The notes: a model not told the origin generated them from the sequence alone. DNA of 64,000 nucleotides from Paragorgia papillata (GCA_035771165.1 JAWNZC010000013.1:2403501-2467500); one strand, 5' to 3'; counted from the stretch's first letter, positions 31,621 through 43,190 are shown. Numbers and translations are program-made.

Positions 31621-31740
31621 ACGGTAGCTCAATGGTTAGAGCGTCTCACCAGCCGGCGATCAGAAGGTTATGGGTTAATTCGAGTCCCGGCTCGGAAACT
31701 CAGAAATTCAGTTTCTGAGTAAAATAGCACTAAATAGTTC
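31621..31740 (+). mobile_element. tRNA-derived SINE, copy 4 (inverted partner of copy 3)
   Basis: Plus strand: GGTAGCTCAATGGTTAGAGC, GTCTCACCAGCCGGCGATCA, TTCGAGTCCCGGCT, TTTCTGAGTAAAATAGCACT. Head-to-head with copy 3, 30 bp apart. Confidence 0.78.
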
Positions 31741-32247
31741 CTTCTGCCACTCGCCACATTGCGTTTAGCTTTTTATGGTTATTTTACGTTTTAGTTTAAC
31801 GAAAGACTTTAGTTCAAGGTTTCTTCTTGTGATTGAGTGCATTTTGTCTGTGCCTGCAGCTGTTTGTCGTTGTGAGCGTCAAGATTAATAAACTCTACTG
31901 AGCGAGAAGAATATAGGAGGGATGAGGAAACTTAAGAAACTTTGAAAGTTTGTAAATATAATTTGTAAATATGTAACAAATATTCCTTTTTCCTTTTTTC
32001 TCTGTAAAACCCGCGCAATTCAGTCCTTGTTTAAGCTGCCATGTAGTTTTTTTTATTAAAGTTAAGTATCAAAGTAAATTATGCCTGCATGCATGCCTAA
32101 CTCGCTGGAAAGCACCGAGTAAAGAGCCTGGGTATGAATGACAATGTCTAGGCAAAAACTGTAATAAGTACTGATCATTACGGTGGACATTATATTCAAA
32201 TACGGACTATAGTTGTAAATGTAAAATTGTAAACGTTAAAGCTAGTA
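31741..32247. other. Intergenic, no feature recognised
   Basis: Unique AT-rich sequence, possibly the end of the KCTD 3' UTR. Confidence 0.4.
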
Positions 32248-32708
32248 CACGCGTAAAAACGCACAACTTGTTCACGGTGGTCAACAGGCGTGAACAATGT
32301 TGTGCTGCTCGCCGTGAACAAGTTGTCAACAATTAGTTGTTCACTTATGGTTCGAACAACTTGTTCACGGATAAATCAACAGTCATGAACAAGTTGTTCC
32401 AACAGCACTTTTTTAATAATAGCCAACGTTGCTCGCACATGATACAACATGTTGTAACAGCATGACGAAATAACAACGATGAACAACAATGTTACAACAA
32501 TGGTGAACATGGTTGATGTATCAACACGTTCTTCGGTTGTTACAACATGCGTGAACAACGGTTGTTGTTTCATGAAGCTGTAACAACTTGTTGAAACAAT
32601 GATGAACAATGTTGTCCATTTATCAATGTTGTTCACATATGTCAACAAGTTGTTACAGCATTGTTCTGGCAACAATGCTGTAACAACTTGCGAGATTTTT
32701 ACGCGTGT
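32248..32708. mobile_element. TACACGCGTAAAAA palindromic element
   Basis: About 460 bp with ends TACACGCGTAAAAA and TTTTTACGCGTGTA. The interior is dense in short self-complementary words (ACAACTTGTTCAC, AACAAGTTGTTC, CATGTTGTAACA). A shorter copy is nested in 27957-28485; a diverged relative may be at 22960-23200. Confidence 0.78.
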
Positions 32709-32715
32709 AGTCGGT

Positions 32716-32862
32716 AGAGCAGAGCATGAGTGGAGATGAGAGGAGAGAAAATATGAGGATAGGCGATGTGAGTGGAGTGGAGTGGGGTTGGAGTGGAGTG
32801 GGGCGGAGCGGAGGCGTGAAGTGGAGTGCACGTGGGGACGAGTGGAGTGGAGACGTGAAGCG
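32716..32862. repeat. GTGGA minisatellite
   Basis: Degenerate tandem repeat of GTGGA/GAGTGGAGTGGGG units running directly into a CGAAACGTT repeat. Confidence 0.8.
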
Positions 32863-32975
32863 GCCTTCGCTCGAAACGTTACAAACTACGTTCAATATAT
32901 TCGGCAGCACTCAAACCTTATTTTTATTTCGATCTGTATTTCAACACTGCCTACGCAGCACTGCACTATATTTAT
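32862..32975 (+). repeat. CGAAACGTT repeat copy
   Basis: GGCCTTCGCTCGAAACGTTA, then TTTCAACACTGCCTACGCAG. Lacks the CTGACGAAG half, which is replaced by the GTGGA array. Confidence 0.65.
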
Positions 32976-33029
32976 TTCACTGTTTCGGAGTGGAGTAGAG
33001 TTGCATTTTGTATGACATATTATAACATG

Positions 33030-33145
33030 CAGTAAGTAGCTCAATATGGTTAGAGCGTCTCACCACGGTTAATAAGAGGTTGAATGTTTCATTGCTGCTT
33101 AAAGCACAGAAAGTCAGAAACATTTTCTAAGTATATTTGAGCTTA
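33030..33145 (+). mobile_element. tRNA-derived SINE fragment
   Basis: AGTAGCTCAATATGGTTAGA then GCGTCTCACCACGG and a degraded body. Same family as 31621. Confidence 0.5.
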
Positions 33146-33146
33146 A

Positions 33147-33901
33147 TGGGCAATAGCACTGAAAATTAAGTTTGTCTAATTTGAAAGAACTCATAAAATT
33201 GTGATAGAACATCCTTTACAACTTTTTTGTATCTCTCTTCGTTTTCAAGATATTTCAATATGTTTGTACCCTGCGAGCAGAGCTTTCTTTTCCTTATTTC
33301 TTCGCTGAGAGAGAGGAAGAAAAGTAGGCTCTGCTGTATTCGTGTTTGGCTTCGTCCAAGATTTAGGACGAAGTAACCCGTTTAAGACCCGCTTAACCGG
33401 TTCTCGTTTTGTTTTCTGCTCTGATTAGGACTGGGTTCGAGATTGCAACCAAGCAACTGACAGGCATGCACAATGGAAACCAGTCACGAATACAGCAGAG
33501 CCTACACTTCTTCCTCTCTCTCAGCGAAAGAAGGCTCTGCTCGCAGGGTAATTTGTTTGATATGTAAATGAAATGGGCTCTGACGTCAGTTGTGGATTTT
33601 CACAAGTAGCAAAACCAGTTATATCTCTAAGTTTGTTCAGCGAAATCATTTGAAACTGTGTACATAAAAACTCCTTGCGACGCTGAACATTTCATGTTAG
33701 ATATGTAAGTGATTTTGCTCTGAATGAAAATATTTTACCTCACTCCTGACGTCAGAGACCATCTCATTTACATATCAAAGAAATTGAAATATCTTGAAAA
33801 CGCAGAAAGATACGAAAAAGTTCTAAAGGATCTTCTATTACAATTTTATGAGTTCTTTCAAATTATTAGACAAACTTAATTTTTACTGATGCCAATCCCC
33901 T
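33147..33901. mobile_element. TTAA-target MITE carrying a nested element
   Basis: Arms AATTAAGTTTGTCTAATTTG / CAAATTATTAGACAAACTTA, cores GACGTCAG, TTAA at 33143-33146 and 33902-33905. Interrupted at 33267-33550 by another MITE. Close relative of 49951-50414. Confidence 0.82.
33267..33550. mobile_element. TACCCTGCGAGCAGAG MITE, nested
   Basis: 284 bp, ends TACCCTGCGAGCAGAGC and its inverse, followed inward by GAAGAAATAAGG-type and CTCTCTCTCAGCG blocks. Imperfect 9-bp duplication ATATGTTTG (33258-33266) / ATTTGTTTG (33551-33559), as expected for Mutator-like elements. Confidence 0.8.
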
Positions 33902-34229
33902 TTAACAATCGTCTGTCACGTTTACTTGGACCTCCCACTCCAAAGCTAGCCACGTTGACTTAGTTTGGATGTCAATATTTTTCGACTTGACGTGTCCAGT
34001 GGGCAACGTAGACTAGTTCATTGCCTTTTTTTTTTGCAAGCTGGCGTTACTATGTGACATGAGGCAAGAGTTGAGAGGTATAATTATGTGTCAGTTCATG
34101 ACAGCGCTTGCGGCAGTAACGTAATTAATTAATTATTAAAACTTTAAAAGTATAACGAGGCTTTCAGTAGCTGCCCGATTCATAAGAAAAAGACATATGT
34201 TGACGGAGAGAAATTGATAAACAGCAAAT

Positions 34230-34523
34230 ATGACACATCAGCTGAAGTCGTTTTATCAAAAATTAAAACAACTGTTATCAAAATGCAGAGATTTTGTCTT
34301 TTACACGCTCAAAGTAATGGTCCGACAGCTTCAGACGATAAGGCCACGGAAGGTTCAAGAAGTACATACTATCTACGACGTGTCGGGAAGACGAAGCGCC
34401 ATTTGCCTCGAAATAGAAAAGGGCGTCTATTCGAAAACGAAAAGCGGTTTCGATGTACTAATGTATGATTATCATTTCTACATGGTATTGGAGGATAGAC
34501 TTCCGTTGTTTGGTCTAGCCTAG
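34230..34523 (+). CDS. Unrecognised open frame, 97 codons
   Basis: Not recognised. The translation begins MTHQLKSFYQKLKQLLSKCR and later contains IYDVSGRRSAICLEIEKGVY and MVLEDRLPLFGLA. Composition is protein-like rather than repeat-like, with no stop for 97 codons, no signal peptide and no membrane segment. No neighbouring exon or splice site supports it, and it may be a chance frame or a decayed element. Confidence 0.2.
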   Translation: MTHQLKSFYQKLKQLLSKCRDFVFYTLKVMVRQLQTIRPRKVQEVHTIYDVSGRRSAICLEIEKGVYSKTKSGFDVLMYDYHFYMVLEDRLPLFGLA

Positions 34524-34954
34524 CTTCACGACGAAGGGATCTACGAGTGCTTTAAGAGGGAAATTTGTTGCTTCAGTCAAGTATATAACAGACGAACAGA
34601 ACACAATAATATGCCTACAGTAATATACTATTTGTAAAGGTTAATGTGCTGCCGAAAAAGGACTAAAGTTTTCAGTGGCGCAACTAGGCATAGATTACTT
34701 CGGGGGCCCTTTCCAGGCAGGGCCATATAGCCACCATTTTTTTTTTTTTTATTATTTAAACATATATATTAATAACGTTTACCCAAGAGCAATGCATGAA
34801 GCTCATCGAAGGGGCTTACGTTACCACCAATTTGGAGTTAGTCCCGCGATACTACAAATGACCGCGAAGCGATTGCCCAAAGTCACAGAATAGAAATCAA
34901 CCAGAATTCTAACTAATAGAAAGTTGGAGGTTTTAAAATGGTTTGAAACGTTAA

Positions 34955-35074
34955 GCCTGTTTTTCAGTCATCGCACAAGATGGTTCGCAGCTCGCTGCGA
35001 GTATTTGCATCTAATTAAAAATGACTCATAGCAAAAAAACAAGCACTGCGAGTTGTTTTTAATTAGATGCATTT
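34955..35074. mobile_element. Partial MITE, AGCCTGTTTTTCAGTCATCG terminus
   Basis: Left half of the family seen at 27957 (GCAGCTCGCTGCGAGTATTT, GCATCTAATTAAAAATGACT). Preceded by TTA at 34952-34954; the right terminus is absent. Confidence 0.65.
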
Positions 35075-35538
35075 TACCTATCATTCCCACCCTGTAGTTG
35101 CGCCACTGAACGTTTCGATCAAAAACATAATTGTGTAAAATTTATACAACCGCGCCAAAGAATTGTGATTATTAATTCCTATATTATTAGTCATCAGGAT
35201 AGAATAAAATAATACTTGAAGTAAGCGAAGTTGGTTTAATAGGAAAGGAATGACATGTATACGCCAATTTATAATTAAACGGTAAAAAACATCTTGAATA
35301 CGAAACTCTGTAAAATGCATATAACCGCGGGTTGAAGAATTGTGATTAATTCTGTTATTAGCCATCAGACTATATATATATAGACAACTGAAATAGAGTA
35401 ATAAAATAGATTTATGTTTAAACATGCAGCGTCTGTTTCTTGAATAGTCAGATGGCTGTGAAAAATTGTGACAGCTATGATTGAGTACATGGGCCTATAT
35501 TAGGGTCGTTTAAACGAGAGCCGATAAGACGCGGCTTG

Positions 35539-35671
35539 AGCCTGTTTTCCATCTCGCTGCGAGTATTTGCACCTAATTATAAATTACTCTAATAAATAAT
35601 TATAAATAATTAATAAATAAATAAATAATTGATGCAAGTGAGCTGCGAACCAGTTTCTGCGATGACTGAGT
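35539..35671. mobile_element. Partial MITE of the same family
   Basis: AGCCTGTTTTCC then CTCGCTGCGAGTATTTGCAC, with the inverse arm GAGCTGCGAACCAGTTTCTG and an AT-rich expanded middle. Confidence 0.6.
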
Positions 35672-35676
35672 TTAAG

Positions 35677-35979
35677 CATAGTCAATCGAGATATGGTCTG
35701 GAAACTCAGCTAAAGTCTTTGGTCTATCTTTTTGTTCGCCTTTATGCATTTTTGTGCAAGGTGCACGGTCACTGAACACATTGTATTTTAGTATAATGAA
35801 CGAATTGTCCAATAGCAACGTTTCAGTTCAGTTCAATCACTCAACCGTGTTATTTAAATATTAATAAACCTAAAACAAAGGATGTGCACGGTGTAAGGTA
35901 CGGTTCAACATAAAATCCCAGCTCATTATAGGCGCTTTGAAGTTTGACGAGTTTCCAGACCATATCTCGATTGACTATG
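35677..35979 (-). mobile_element. GATTGACTATG element, full copy
   Basis: 303 bp with 30-bp inverted ends CATAGTCAATCGAGATATGG and TATCTCGATTGACTATG. Interior has GTGCACGGTCACTGAACACA and AACGTTTCAGTTCAGTTCAA. Full-length reference for the copies at 9415, 13936, 18479, 20431, 38004 and 61051. Confidence 0.82.
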
Positions 35980-36055
35980 CTTGAATCGGCTTGAATGTCT
36001 CCCCAATTTGATTCATCTAAACACGATTTGACTTGAAAATGATTTGATACGCTGG
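35980..36055 (+). mobile_element. Fragment of ATGAAGCGGATTGA Harbinger-like MITE
   Basis: GGCTTGAATGTCTCCCCAAT, TGATTCATCTAAACACGATT, TGACTTGAAAATGATTTGAT match the middle of 2460-2847 directly. Confidence 0.7.
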
Positions 36056-36550
36056 GTTGCACGTTACGTCATGGCGGCCAAGTTGGTTGGCAGGTACAAA
36101 AGAATATTATACTAGATACTATTGCACCTACCAACCACTGATCTCGAAATAAAACTGGATTAAGCATCTATTGTTTACAAAATGAAGCCGGAAGTCACCC
36201 ATTACTAAGGGACCAAGTGATGGTCTTTCTAGCGTATTCTGGCACCGATATAAACATTTTGTTGAATGAGATGCTGAATCTTTGAAAGAAAATATAGTTC
36301 AATATTCTTTTTTGGTACAGAAGACGTTTTAAGAAGACATAAAGACATTTTTCAGCATGTTTGGTCCCTTAGTAATTACGGATTTCTTTTGTTTAGCTGG
36401 CTTCATTTTATGAACCAGTGGACAATAGGTTGCACTATCCAGTTTTATTTCGAGATCAGTGCTACCAACCAACATGGCCGCTGTGTCTTTGTCCTCTAAA
36501 TCTCAGGGGATTGATACCTGATTTCGGTTCGGTTGTAGTGTTTTACTATA

Positions 36551-36844
36551 CAGGGTGAATAAAAAAAAACTGATGCCTTTCATATTCAAATTAGCCGCAT
36601 AGCGGCTGTAATTTGACAGAAGTTCCCTAAATATCTCATGGGTATACGAAGCCGATATCAAATAAGTGAACCCTAAATATCTCATGGGTATACGAAGCAT
36701 ATCAAATAAGTGAATATCAAATAAATGAACCTTATTTGATATGCTTCGTATACCCATGAGATATTTAGGGAACTTCTGTCAAATTACAGCCGCTATGCGG
36801 CTAATTTGAATATGAAAGGCATCAGTTTTTTTTTATTCACCCTG
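36551..36844. mobile_element. mariner-like MITE, near-perfect palindrome
   Basis: 294 bp, ends CAGGGTGAATAAAAAAAAAC and its inverse, flanked by TA (36549-36550 and 36845-36846). The left arm contains a tandem duplication of TAAATATCTCATGGGTATAC. Arms are otherwise almost identical, so the insertion looks young. Confidence 0.88.
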
Positions 36845-36849
36845 TAGAT

Positions 36850-37870
36850 CGTTTTCATGAGTCCGGCCTGAGATTCAGTTCACGCCTGCTAGACAGAACT
36901 GAAGCAATTTCACCTCTTAAACTCATCGTTGTTTTAAATGAGATTGGTGTCATATCCACATAAAATAATGATTCTCCGGCGGTCATGAGCTGTAAGGCAA
37001 TTGACACAAATCTTGGAGTAACAGCGAAACCAAGTCTATACATGTAGTTTCAAGGCCGCGGCCTCATGCCATAAACAAGAACCGAAATGCAAAATTCAGG
37101 CCAGTCCGAGTTCAGGCCGCCCTCACTCATGTAAATACCCCCTTGGTTTGGGCAATATGTATAGGTGCATCCTCTGTTTCATAAGAACGGACAAGTCTTG
37201 AATTCGAGAAAAATGGGTTAGACATACGGAAATACAAAATATGATCGCAGAACAATCGCCGACAGAATTACAACAATTCGCTATATATGGAAGCCAGGAT
37301 TTATATAGTTCAAAGTAAATCACTTTCCCCTAACGTGCATGCTCGGCATACTATTAAAAAGCTTTAATTTCTTAATGCGAGTGGCTGCGATAAATTTCCC
37401 AAACCTTTAATATCTTTTAACTAAGCATTACTGCCATTAGTGGCCACGGTAACAGAGACTTAACAGATAAAAAGAAAATAGTTAATAAACGGACAAAAAT
37501 CGCTTTTCTCCAGGCAAAACTTGAAATGCGTTTCCAAACTTATAGTTATAGGATTACAAGTAATATATCCAAACGAGTCAGTGTTCGTCGTCCTATTTCT
37601 AAATACAGCCAAGCAGATTGAAAATACAAGCTAAAGCCGATTTGTTTTTTAACCAGCTAGGCTGTATTTAGTCTATTTAGACAAGAGAACGAACAAGAGA
37701 CAATCGTTAAGAGACTGTTAAGAAATAATCGATCTCAAAGATTGCTAAATTTGAATGTAATCTTCCTCTGATTTCTAAATACTGATTAAATATTTATTTG
37801 CTTTGAATTATTAATTTCGTTCCACGGCTATTTCAGATCCAGTGAAGCACCTGTCAATCTGTCATGGGGT
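36850..37870. other. Intergenic, no gene seen
   Basis: AT-rich unique sequence without supported features. Short open frames lack any domain. Confidence 0.4.
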
Positions 37871-37877
37871 TATCTTA

Positions 37878-37995
37878 AGGCGGTTTTTTGCGCGCGGAGC
37901 GGAAATTTTCTTTGTCTTGTGATTTCTCTCTTGGGTGGAACTAATTAGAAAAGACAAAGCCGTGAAAATTCCGATCCGTGCGCAAAATTCCGCCT
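37878..37995. mobile_element. Short palindromic MITE, GCGCGCGGAGCGG arms
   Basis: 118 bp, AGGCGGTTTTTTGCGCGCGG facing CCGATCCGTGCGCAAAATTC; TTA on the left. The middle (CTAATTAGAAAAGACAAAG) resembles the element at 50418-50555. Confidence 0.7.
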
Positions 37996-38003
37996 AGTGG
38001 AAT

Positions 38004-38080
38004 CATAGTCAATCGAGATATGGTCTGGAAACTCAGCAAACTTCAAAGCGCCTATAATTATATTAACTCGATTGACTATG
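38004..38080. mobile_element. GATTGACTATG element, internally deleted to 77 bp
   Basis: Both ends intact (CATAGTCAATCGAGATATGG, ACTCGATTGACTATG) with only CTCAGCAAACTTCAAAGCGC between them, a minimal derivative. Confidence 0.8.
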
Positions 38081-38084
38081 ATCC

Positions 38085-38930
38085 TACTATCCTACTATCC
38101 AAGTTCGTAATTTACATTTATTTCATATTTAATATATTTATTAATAAATAATCCCGACAGGAGGAGAGTCCCGAATTTAATTGAGGGACTGGGCACAGTC
38201 TAGAATTTAATTTGATATCATATTTTGTTCAGGCGTCTATTACTCGCCGATTCTGTTCAGTCTGTTGTGCTGATTGACTTTGACTGATGAGAAATTCGAA
38301 AAGTAGCGAAAAGTGATTGTTTGTAAAAAAAGTAATCAATTACTTCACTACAGAAAAAATGTAGTTCGCTACAGCTACAACTACTGTTTTGAAAAAGTAG
38401 TCAAAAACTACTCGCTATACGTGAAAATTGTAGTTCGCTATAGTAGCAAGCTACAACTACTTCGCTATTCCCCACCCTTGCTGAGGAGGCATTAGGACAC
38501 GGTCAAAACAGTCAGGTTTTTCATATTATTATTATTGTATTACATTTTAAAAAAAACTTTCAATATTCCAGCTGTTAGGAGACTACTCATGCAATATCTT
38601 AAGTCTAGACCATAGACTTTTGTTCCAAAATGCACTAGTCGTGTTTTTCTGCGTTTTGAATCATTTTCACCGTTACATGCATGTATGGAAAGAGAGTTGA
38701 AACTTTAACCGTTTTTGTCAACGTCTAGATAATATGCCTGTAAAAACATATATATACGTATGCATTTGGAAGAGACCTTCTTGGATGATGGAACAAATAC
38801 GGTTATTAGACACTCTTCAAACAAAAACACCGCCTTGAGCCATTAAAGACAAATGTTCGCGCTGGCGGTACCCATTCTGTGATTACAATCATTCAACACA
38901 CCTCGGCGGTCACACAAAGTCGGCAGTCTT
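38085..38930. other. Intergenic, no gene seen
   Basis: AT-rich. 38290-38460 contains CTACA/GTAGT words in both orientations (TAGTTCGCTATAGTAGCAAG), probably a decayed palindromic element. Confidence 0.35.
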
Positions 38931-39038
38931 AAGGGCCCTGTTATACACGGTTTAATTTTTCATGCAAGTTGTCTCGCATGGCGTAATTGCGACCTCAAAT
39001 CAACTCAAATAACAACTAAACATTGTTTATCATGCTGA

Positions 39039-39472
39039 GGGCCTGTTCACATGAGGCGAGTTATCTCGGGGGGTAGGGTTATCCCTATCCCCCGAGATAA
39101 CTCGGTGTTAGTTTTTTTTCCATGTTAAAAAAGTAAACCATTCACATGAGACCGAGATAACTCGGGGGATAGGGATAACTCGGTCGGAGCGATAGGGTAA
39201 CCCTAGCCCCCGAGTTATCCCTACCTCCATGTGAATGCTTTCACCCGAGTTATCTCGGGGGGTAGGGTCAACTTAGGCATGCGTATTTATGCTGTTGCTT
39301 GGGATAACTCGGGGTAACTCGGGGTGAAGCGTTCACATGAAGCTAGGGTTATCTCGGGGGCCAGGGACAACTCGGTAGTTGCGTTTTATCATGTGAAACA
39401 TGGTCAACTTTGACCCTAGCCCCCGAGTTATCCCTACCCCCCAAGATAACCCGGTCTCATGTGAACAGGCCC
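39039..39472. mobile_element. PIF/Harbinger-like MITE (CTCGGGGGATAGGG family), copy 2
   Basis: 434 bp, closely similar along its full length to 2029-2456 and in the same orientation. Flanks TGA and TCA. Internal modules AGTTATCTCGGGGGGTAGGG repeat in both orientations. Confidence 0.85.
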
Positions 39473-39479
39473 TCAGATG

Positions 39480-41530
39480 GATTAAGTAAGCAAGAACTTC
39501 ATTCCTACCACCAAAGTTGATCGTTTTAAAACCATATCTTCCAATAATTCTGCAAGAAACAATATTTACTGCATGCAAAGGATTGTGGTTCAATATACAA
39601 GTCGCCATCTTTTTCGGTACGGTCAATTGTTACGAGATCATGTTGCACGGAAGCATTGCAGCGTCTAACATGTTGCACATGCAATAACCAAGATCGTTGC
39701 GAGACAAGTTGCCGCAGTCAGTGCACAGGGTTGAACTCGATTCTACTTTATACAACGGTTTCGGCTAAAAGGGATGATTCAAAAGGACCCGTCTAGTCAT
39801 TTCGCATCTTTTCAAAAATATGTCGTCAAATATATTTTTCCAAAAAGCTACAGGGTAAACCAGATTTCTGATTAGGGTTTTCTTGTCGTTAGGTTATCGA
39901 AAAAATTGCTAAAATCTTGAGACTCAATGAAGCTTGACGACAAATTTGAAAAAAAAAACACGTTATACGCTGCAATGGTTCGTGCAACTTGTTTGGCAAC
40001 AATGCCGTTGGCCTTGCGAAGTTGCAGGAAACATTGCATGATGTAACCGGGTCTCCTGGGCCTGTTCATATATATTGTCCTAGTAACCTAGTAACCAAAA
40101 TAGCATATAGTATATGCGGTATATATATATATATATATATGTAGTTTTCATGCCGCCTATACTGAAGACAAATTATGGATAAAATTAGCTTGTTTGATGC
40201 TACGCGACCGGGCGTCACAAATCACACTTCCATTGTGTTACAAAGGTTTGTCGGAAACAAAGATAACACTTTTATTATAACCTTGGGATTTATCGTAAAA
40301 TGTTCAACCATTATGATTGAATCACTGAATATACCATCAAAAAACACCCTTAATGACTTCACTCCGGTATAAGGGTAAATAGGCTAGATGGAAAATCAGT
40401 CACATCTCGGTAAGCGGGTCGCCCCGGCTTCTCGTATGAAGTCAATGAAAATTTCAATATGGAAATTTAAAGTGTGAAGCAAGATGCTCGGTGATTGAGA
40501 GCCAGCCCATGGCTAACAGGGTCTTACTTAACCAGGATTTTCATCGCAGAGGAGACTGTCCACACAAGTGGAAAACTATATATATATATATATGTATTCA
40601 CTCGTCTTCGTGCAATTCCAAAAACACATAAATGTCACTAACTTGAAAAACAACTATACTATCTCCGATCTGATCTTCCTATCATTTTCGCTTTCTTCTC
40701 CATTGAGCGCAATCTGCAAAAACTGCAGGTGTTTTTCAAGAGAATGAATAGGAGCGATCAATCTTATAATACACTGATAATACGGAGATGACGCGTATAA
40801 AGAAATATAATTTGTTGAAAGACCTTAGTTCATTCCTGGTCGTTATTCCGAATGTAACGGATTAATTGGAACACCGAATCAAAAGTGTATCAAAAAATCA
40901 AAGCAAGCAAAGAGAAAAGCGGCAAAACACGGTAAGGGGAAATCACATTAAACAATATTTATATTAAATAAAGGCTATTTTTCGAGAAAAGAAAATACGT
41001 ATTTTAGAGAGATATATACTAACTAAAGGTACGATTGTAGAAGGTTTATACATAGAATACTCGGGGCAATTCACTTTCAGAATGCCAGTTATATTGCCTC
41101 TAAATTATCAGAAAGACATCCTGGAGAGATTTTGCCCTACAATATAATAGGTCTTATGTTTATCTGTTTATCTCGAGTTCTGTTTACTCAAGTATAACGG
41201 TATAGACTGTCCAGTATAATCTGAGAAACTGCAAACGTGTGAAAATATGTTTTATTGACTGATTCTGTAGTTTGACTGCCGTTTTTTGCTTATCGTTTGG
41301 CATGTTTTTCCCCCCTCACATCCGGAATTATCTTTTGATTGTGAAGTTAAACAATGCCTTAAAATATAATAGGATTTATTTTTAAAGTTAATAGGTACCT
41401 TTTTAAACAAATATATATTATAGAAAAGGTTTACGGTTTTTGCGACAGGTCTAACCTTGTTGGGGCTTGTATAGTTGTTCTTTCACCTTTTATTTGGACC
41501 AAGAGAGAGAGAGAGAAAAAAAAAAGTATA
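39480..41530. other. Intergenic, no gene seen
   Basis: AT-rich DNA with TA dinucleotide tracts at 40119-40140 and 40577-40592. ACATTGCATGATG/GCAACTTG words around 39620-40040 suggest an old palindromic element. No exon recognised. Confidence 0.4.
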
Positions 41531-41539
41531 AAATTACAA

Positions 41540-41860
41540 GTCCAAATTCGGCGAGCACGAACGAGAAAAGTCCCATGCAAGGTGCTCACCATAAAATTAA
41601 AATAAAATAAAAAGTAATGATATATACATAGATCTATCGAAGATTAAGTTGGACTAGACATAACAGGAACAATTCCTGCATATGGAATAGGAACAAGGCG
41701 AATCTGGGTCAAAGGTGGTGTTCATGAGTTCAATTCGGGTTGGCGTTTGATTTGCATGAGAAGCGGGTTCCAGCTTCTGTTTGACTATATGTCTGTTTAC
41801 GTAACGAGATCTTTAATGAGAGATGCACGCAGAAGTTCTAGAAATACTTTTTTTTTTCAA
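41540..41860 (-). mobile_element. LINE 3' fragment
   Basis: Minus strand carries TTGCATGGGACTTTTCTCGT and TCGTGCTCGCCGAATTTGGA, the same 3' UTR as the LINE at 23845-24358, preceded by badly decayed coding sequence. Confidence 0.45.
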
Positions 41861-41989
41861 CGGGAGATTAACAACCAACGCAACGAATTTGTGTGATTAA
41901 GTATACTTAATTTTAAATGTACGCCTACTGAGTTTGAATTTGGATTAACCAATGGGCTTAAATCATGGGCAAAAAGTATCAAGGTGAGA

Positions 41990-42140
41990 GATATACAGAT
42001 GCATTTTACTCTGATGAAGAGCTCCGCTGGAAACGTCAGTATTTCATTGTCAAGACTATTCTCGGCAGTTTACCACCTTTTCACTTTGCTCTGTCTAAAA
42101 CACTACCTACGCATGCAGTATACTCTACATTTTTAGAAAC
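41990..42140 (+). repeat. CTGATGAAGAG..GAAACGTCAG repeat copy
   Basis: CTCTGATGAAGAGCTCCGCT, GGAAACGTCAGTATTTC, then TTTACCACCTTTTCACTTTG and ACACTACCTACGCATGCAGT. Confidence 0.65.
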
Positions 42141-42829
42141 ACTTATAGGAATACGTACTGAACGAATTTCAGATTTGAATTCACCGAAAAATGGCCAGAA
42201 AATACGGAAACGAGACTAAATACGCAGATATACATGCCTAAGTTCTAACAAAATATTATTTGGTTATACATACTCGATTTTGAATGCACGCCATGCATGC
42301 AGGACAGCGCAAGTTTCGGATTTGGGGTCACCAAAACTGGGCAAAACTAATATGGCCAAAAAACGAAAAAAATAGCGCCCTTCTTATTAGGGCGTCAAAC
42401 ATGTCAAACCGCGTTACGCCCTCTTGTTGTTACCTTCGCAACACTTCGAAAAACAAAAATATTGTCGGACCGTCAAAGGATTTTATGCATGAACTTAAAT
42501 ACACTCAAGGACCATTGAACTTTTTTTTCTAAGGCTAACGAGCCGAAATTGTGGCACAGCAGTAACTTGTCTATTCCCTCATGCATTTTAAATTGGAACC
42601 GCAAAGGGTTGGGTTGAAAGCTAGACTTTGTTATAATTTCTTCGACTAGTATAGTTCAAAAGTATATTATACGTGTCTTTCTATTGGTGGGTTAAATGTA
42701 TAGTTTCAGATGTATCTTATGGCTTGCTTTGGTAAAAATATATATCATATATTTTAGTACGCAATACTCGCAAAGGTAAATAGACAGACCAAGGTTGGTA
42801 AACTGCCAAGATTAGTTTTGATAAAGAAA

Positions 42830-42925
42830 TACGGTTGTTTCGAGCGGAGACCTTCATCAGAGGAAAATGTGAACAGCTAGTTTACTGCATTTACGCTTAT
42901 CTATATTCATCGTAGCACTACTCCA
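42830..42925 (-). repeat. CTGATGAAGG..CGAAAC repeat copy
   Basis: Minus strand: CCTCTGATGAAGGTCTCCGC, TCGAAACAACCGTATTTC. The opposite tail is diverged. Confidence 0.55.
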
Positions 42926-43117
42926 CTTTTGAAAGACTTTCTGTGTCAATGAAATCTCGCAATAAAAATTCCATTTGGTCTGTATGTTACCGCTACAAAA
43001 ACTAAATGTCGTTTGGTTTGTTTCTTTTTAACGATATAATTCGTCTAAATTCAAAGTGTTTTATCCGGAGAATAACATTATTTCGATTTTTTTTTGTACT
43101 TTTAGCGCTCTGCTTTT

Positions 43118-43190
43118 CACTGTTTGAAACTGAAGTTAAGCTCGGTTAGGGAGGGTCAGTATTTGGATGGGCGACCCCGCATGTACTTCG
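43118..43190 (+). pseudogene. 5S rRNA-like fragment
   Basis: GAAACTGAAGTTAAGCTCGG, TTAGGGAGGGTCAGTATTTG, GATGGGCGACCCC follow the 5S internal control region (box A, intermediate element, box C). The 5' half and the 3' end do not match, so this is a pseudogene or SINE head rather than a working 5S gene. Confidence 0.5.

Noticed and set aside
43118..43190. Functional 5S rRNA gene
   Set aside because: Only the internal control region is recognisable; the 5' and 3' stems do not match.
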